Below, one piece after another: positions 59,276 to 64,000 of a stretch of 64,000 nt of DNA (the stretch's first letter is position 1; every line of letters starts with the position of its first letter). The position numbers were made by a program, and so were the translations under genes. Source of the DNA: Syncephalastrum monosporum B8922 (lineage: Eukaryota > Mucoromycota > Mucoromycetes > Mucorales > Syncephalastraceae). The notes beneath the pieces were generated by a model. The model was given only the letters and a program-made list of their open reading frames with translations, had not been told where the DNA came from and did no database searches. The stretch is taken from contig JNEN01001278.1 in assembly GCA_000697355.1 (NCBI GenBank), forward strand, positions 62,001 through 126,000. The letters are read 5' to 3'.

Positions 59276-62200
59276 ATGACTTCTACTGCTGTGAGGTGAC
59301 TAAAAATCAAATCCAGACTGGCTTTATACAGCGACTGACTGAGAAACTGACATACCACCACATATATCCAGGGTCGGCTTACGAGTACGGCCGCTGACGC
59401 AGAAAGAGCACTTGAGCAACTGCAGCGAATGCCTGTCGTACGTTCCGAATGAGCCTCAGATTTTGATCGGCACCGACAAGTCCTTCACATACGATTATGT
59501 CTTTGATCAATCAACCACCCAAACCAACGTCTACCAGTCCGCAGCTGCTCCACTGATGCACAAATTCATGGATGGGTAACTTATCTACGCTTTGTGACAT
59601 TCAAGGGAGCTTACATTTCTGTTTAAAGTTTTAATGCTACTATCCTTGCTTATGGGTACGAAATTGCTTCCGTTAATGTTCGGTAACTCATATTTCCATA
59701 GACAAACAGGATCAGGCAAAACCTACAGTATGGGCACCGGTCTCGACAATTGTGCCGAACCTGAAAATGAAGGTCCGCTATCCAACCCTTCACCACCACT
59801 TTGCATACGCTTTTTTAATGCGGTATACTCACCCACCCCTCTTCTTTCTTTTCTTCCTTCTTTTCTCCTTAGGTATCGTCCCGCGTTGCATTGTCGAACT
59901 TTTTGAAAAACTGCAGCAGCGTGCAGACGAAAACCCCGAATACAAATACAGCGTCTATGTCTCCTTTCTTGAGCTTTACAACGAAGAATTGATCGATCTG
60001 CTCAATCCTGCCAACGCCCAGAAACGACGTAGCAACAGTGGAACCAGTCCAGCCCCTGCCGAAGTTTCCATTCGCGAAGACATTGCTGGAAACATCTATT
60101 GGAGTGGCGTCAGGGAGGAGCAATGTGAGAGCCCTGAAGAACTGCTAGGGTAAGGTTTTTTAACACGCTCTTGGTACCTGTAACTCATGGTTCCCCTATG
60201 TTTCTCCCCTACCCACAACAGCTTTCTCGCCAAAGGATCCCTTTGCCGTACGACTGGGTCCACAGAAATGAACACTGTTTCGTCTCGCTCGCACGCCATT
60301 TTTTCCGTCATCCTCAAACAAGACCGACCACAGGAGGAGGATCCGTCCAAAACAGAGTCATTGACGAGCAAATTCCACTTTGTGGATCTTGCCGGCTCCG
60401 AACGTGTATGTCTTGTTGTCTTTATATATTTATCTGGTATATATCTACGTATACTCATATCCGAGTCTAGTTGAAACGCACCCATGCACAAGGCGATCGC
60501 GCTCGCGAGGGTATTGCAATCAACTCGGGTTTGCTCGCACTCGGCAATGTGATCTCAGCCTTGGGCGACGAAACCCGACGCACGACCCACATACCTTATC
60601 GCGACTCGAAATTGACTCGGTTACTCCAAGATTCTTTGGGTGGCAACAGCCAGACCCTCATGCTTGCTTGTGTCTCCCCGTCTGACACCAACTTTATGGA
60701 AACGCTCAACACTTTAAAATACGCCAACCGCGCACGGAATATTAAGAATCGTGTGACCGTCAACCAGGACTTTGCTGGCAGCTCCATCGAAGTCAATCAG
60801 CTGCGGGCGCTTGTCTCGCGACTGCGTATGGAGATTGCTTCCTTGCGAGCGGATGGTCACGGCGACAATGGATTCGGCTCCATCCAACGTGACGACGAAG
60901 TGCGTGCACTCCGGAGCGAAGTCGTCCGCCTTCGTGATCGTATTCAGGACATGTCAACAACATTAATCCAGACGACGAGCGAGCGCGATACACTTTTGAT
61001 GGAGAGGGATCTCGGCGAGTTTTTGGAAACAGAACAGCAAGACGAGAATCAACCGGCGAAGTCGCAGGAGCACAAGACTCATCCTATCATTGCTCAGTAT
61101 CAAAAGACGATTCAGGATCTCAACAACGAGCTGGCAGATACACGCGATCGCTTGCAGTTTGTCGAAAACACGAGACCTGCCATGATGGCCGCCCATCAGA
61201 AAGAGTTCTCCAATACACTTTCGATAGCCAGTGGGCGATCACGGCCCGAAGTCAGCGGATCGGGTTCGGCTCGCCGCCGCCGCACGCGTCGACGACGCAA
61301 TGGTCGTATCAGCGCCACGTCGAGCAGCACGACATCGAGCACAGTGCGGAGTGTTAAGGTCAAGTCAAAGCAGAAGATGCGCCAAGCCGATGTCCCGAGC
61401 AGCATTGACGAGGACGAAGGCTTTGTTAACGAGGACGAAGATATCCGTCAAGAAGTCAAGGACAGCATTGCCAAGGCACGCGACGAGATTCGTAAGGGCA
61501 TGGAAGTGCTCGAGCTGATAAAGGTAAGAAGAGTTTACTTTGTATCTTTCACATGCTGAGCATCGCAAAAAAAAAAAAAAAAACTTTAGCCTTTGGACGA
61601 CACCGCCCAGGCATGGGAGGCTGAGCTGCGAGCCTTCGAGGAAGAGGAGCAGCGCATCCACGGCACACACCAAATGCAGCGAATGCAATCCGATGAGGGT
61701 CACTTTTCTGCTACACCTTCGCCCGTCTCCAATGAACTGATGGATGAGATTGAAGCCCTGGCCGTACCGAACTGGGATGACATGTCCGTCCGTGCGCCGT
61801 CCTCAGCCGACCAGCATCCCCAGCGGCCGTCTTCCGCTGCCACTGATAGCAGTCAGCCCCAGAATCCAGAGGCGATGATGGCGGCCGATGCAAAGCACAA
61901 CCCTCAGCTCGTGCGCATGCTGCACCAGATCCAGTCCGATATCAAGGTTAAGGAGCAGCTGGTGCAGCACCTCGAAAAGTCCGAAACGGAATACAATTTT
62001 ATGCGCCGCAAGTTTGACGACAAGATCATGCAGCTCCAGTCACAGCTCGCCGAGCTGCAGCGTGAGCGTGACACGGCACTGATGCGTACGCGTACCCGGT
62101 TCGCGAGCAAATCGGATGCGCATGTCCAGCAAAAGGAGAAGCAGCAGCTCGTCGAGATTCGCCATGCGTATGAGGCCAAGATGAAGCACCTCCTCTCTGA

Positions 62201-64000
62201 GATCCAGGAACTGCGCCGCAAATACGAGCACACATCCTCGACGATGCAAGCAACTCGCAATCAGAACGAGACGCTGTTGCGCTCGCTCCGTGTAAATGTC
62301 GAGACACTGCAGCTCGAAAAGAAGCGGATGGTGAAGCGCATGAAAGTTGAGGCAGAGCGCGTGCGCGAGCAGATGTCAACCCAAGAGCGGCGCATCCACC
62401 AGCTTCAGCGACAGCAGGCTGAGGCCAACATGGCTAAGCGTCGATTGGAGCGCGAGCACGAGAACCAAAAACTGATGCTCAAGAAGCGCAACGAGGAGAT
62501 CTTGGTTAACAACACCCAGCTCAAGCAGCTGACAAACGTGCTCAAAAAAGCCGTGCGCGAAGGGGGTATGCTCGACGAGCGTCTGCTCAGTCGTGTGTCG
62601 CACATTGTCGGCGGAAGCTTTGCCGTGGTAGCCCGGGGCGGCCATGGTTTCCCGCGACGCGTGCGCAAGAAGGTCAACCCAATCCCTGTCAATGTGCGAG
62701 CGACACGCAAGAAGGAGTTGCTCGACAAGGCGTTGTGCCAGTTTATCCAGAGCAAGCAGGCCGTGGTTGAGATGGAGCAGCTCTTGGTACGCCGCGAACG
62801 TTTAGCGAACGAGAAGCTCGAGCTCCTCGAGGAGCGCAAGCACATCTTCTTGACGGAGACGGAGCATACCGAGAGCACAGGCGAGCCCATGGACACCATG
62901 GCGTTGGAGCTCATGGATGAGCGCATCGACCTCATGTCGGCCGAGATCTCGTACTTGTCGGCACGGATCCGTGCACTACAATCCGAGGCCGCAGGTGACG
63001 CGATGGCCGCCGAGGAGCAGCAACAGACGGTCACCCGACCGGAGAAACACGTCATGTTTGCGGACGAGATCATCACGAACCCGGCCCCCACGGACGAATG
63101 GGCTGACATGGATGCGTTTGAGGAGCAGTACAGCGTGCCCAACAATGCGGCACCCGAGATGGCATACGATATTACTACCAAACTCCTAAAGTCACTCGAA
63201 GCCGATGAATGCAAGCGCATTGCTGAGTCCCTCGTCGACGATATTATGAACTTGCGCATGAGTGAGTGCAACCGCCAGGTGACGATGCAGAACCTCGAAA
63301 AGACAGTGATGGACCTGCGCCGTACGTTAATTGTCATGAAGCGGGCTGCGATTGCGACCACGGTGGAGAACGAGCGCCGGATCCGAAAACTCGAGGACCG
63401 CAGCAGTGTATCTGGCGAGAACGCGATGGATGCCAAGATTGAGGAGTATATCAACAGCGGCAACACTATCTTTGACAAGATTTACGAAGACGGCCTGCGC
63501 GGCATGATCGCGACGCCCGAGCCTGACGAGTCTAATGTGGATGCGGCCTTTATTGACGAAGTACATGCATCGCCGCTGACCTCGCCAGTGCTCGATAGTC
63601 CGAATAAGCTCAAACCGCCCGTGCCACTCAACCAGCAAGTGGAGCTTGACAACACGAGCCGGACGCCCTCACCTGACCGCTTTTTCAACATGATCCAAAA
63701 GCGACTGTCTTGGCAACAGCGCTCTGGTGGGTCCGAGTCGCCTGTGCCCATCACCATGATCAGTCCCGCCGAGTTTGCACGCTACGCCGCCGACCGTGAT
63801 TCGTCCACTTCCTCCATCCGGAGCAGCCACCTGCGCAGGTCCTCGCTGCAGTCGGACTATTCCTCTTCGCAGAACTCGTGGAACAACACCACTTCCACAG
63901 CCAGCAGTACCGGCGGTGGCGGCAATCGAAAGCGGGCCCATACACTGCAGCAGCCCTTGTTACGCCAACGCGCTTCGCTGCGTGAACTCGAGCACCAGCA
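59276..64000 (+). CDS. Kinesin-4 family motor protein (KIF4/KIF21-like), 3' end beyond the window
   Basis: Eight visible exons, join(59276..59295, 59372..59575, 59629..59655, 59702..59772, 59873..60149, 60222..60405, 60471..61523, 61590..>64000), about 1415 aa so far, all phases consistent. The motor domain starts at once ([11 protein letters not shown]) and contains [11 protein letters not shown], the P-loop [12 protein letters not shown] (about residue 84), switch [12 protein letters not shown], switch II DLAGSER, and the neck [38 protein letters not shown] is a kinesin-4 hallmark. The stalk is a long coiled coil rich in Glu, Arg and Gln with several breaks, followed by a Ser/Asn-rich region near the edge. 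Kinesin-4 proteins regulate microtubule plus ends and spindle midzones. The first exon is only 20 nt and the third only 27 nt. The last visible intron (61524-61589) has a run of A rather than pyrimidines before its acceptor. Confidence 0.92.

Noticed and set aside
58891..59361. 156-codon minus-strand frame opposite the kinesin leader
   Set aside because: Translation of the CT-rich leader in antisense gives Lys/Glu/Arg runs only.

Overview
This is nuclear DNA of a filamentous fungus, most likely an early-diverging one (Mucoromycota, Mucorales-like). The reasons are many short spliceosomal introns (mostly 50-75 nt, with CTAAC/CTAAT-type branch sites), a fungal class IV chitin synthase, a heterotrimeric G-protein beta subunit, a cold-shock-domain protein (rare in Dikarya), a plant-type fucosyltransferase-like protein, and proteins rich in Ser, Gln and Ala runs. 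No prokaryotic, plasmid, viral or obvious transposon genes were seen. The species cannot be named from the sequence alone.

Layout. 1-2279 (minus): an RGS-domain protein running off the left edge, then a TMEM70-like mitochondrial protein. 2280-4386: no gene seen. 4387-8688 (minus): a kelch-repeat protein and a PFA4-type DHHC palmitoyltransferase. 9763-12563 (plus): a DH-domain (RhoGEF) protein with no PH domain. 12564-17524: a 5-kb stretch without a recognisable gene. 17525-24534 (plus): class IV chitin synthase and 2-hydroxyacyl-CoA lyase (HACL1). 24572-27576 (minus): two tandem SDR dehydrogenases, tail-to-tail with HACL1. 28285-30539 (minus): F-box/WD40 protein. 31285-31923 (plus): small coiled-coil protein resembling BLOC-1 subunit 4. 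32392-33704 (minus): cold-shock-domain protein with a Q-rich tail. 36141-37999 (plus): fucosyltransferase-like membrane protein. 39057-40286 (plus): bHLH-zipper factor. 41282-44197 (minus): VPS9-domain Rab5 GEF. 45145-46660 (minus): five-zinc-knuckle AIR1/2-like TRAMP subunit. 47142-48362 (minus): G beta. 48747-50133 (minus): ankyrin-repeat protein. 50355-54848 (plus): tubulin cofactor D. 54967-56004 (minus): BMT5-like rRNA methyltransferase. 56005-59275: no gene seen. 59276-64000 (plus): kinesin-4 motor, cut by the right edge.

The genes are mostly unrelated housekeeping, signalling, trafficking and cell-wall functions. The only group that looks like a functional neighbourhood is HACL1 plus the two SDRs. 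I reconstructed exons by joining GT-AG (or GC-AG) splice sites that keep frame and preserve the family's conserved motif; for most genes the summed exon length is an exact multiple of three, which supports the model. For VPS9, AIR-like, ankyrin and TBCD only the outer limits and the approximate exon order are given.

The most interesting signals are at the level of splicing. At least four introns appear to use GC donors (in SDR2, the cold-shock gene, the VPS9 gene and G beta), one of them able to be retained in frame. There are also very small exons (9, 18, 20 and 27 nt). No convincing new multi-gene system was found.
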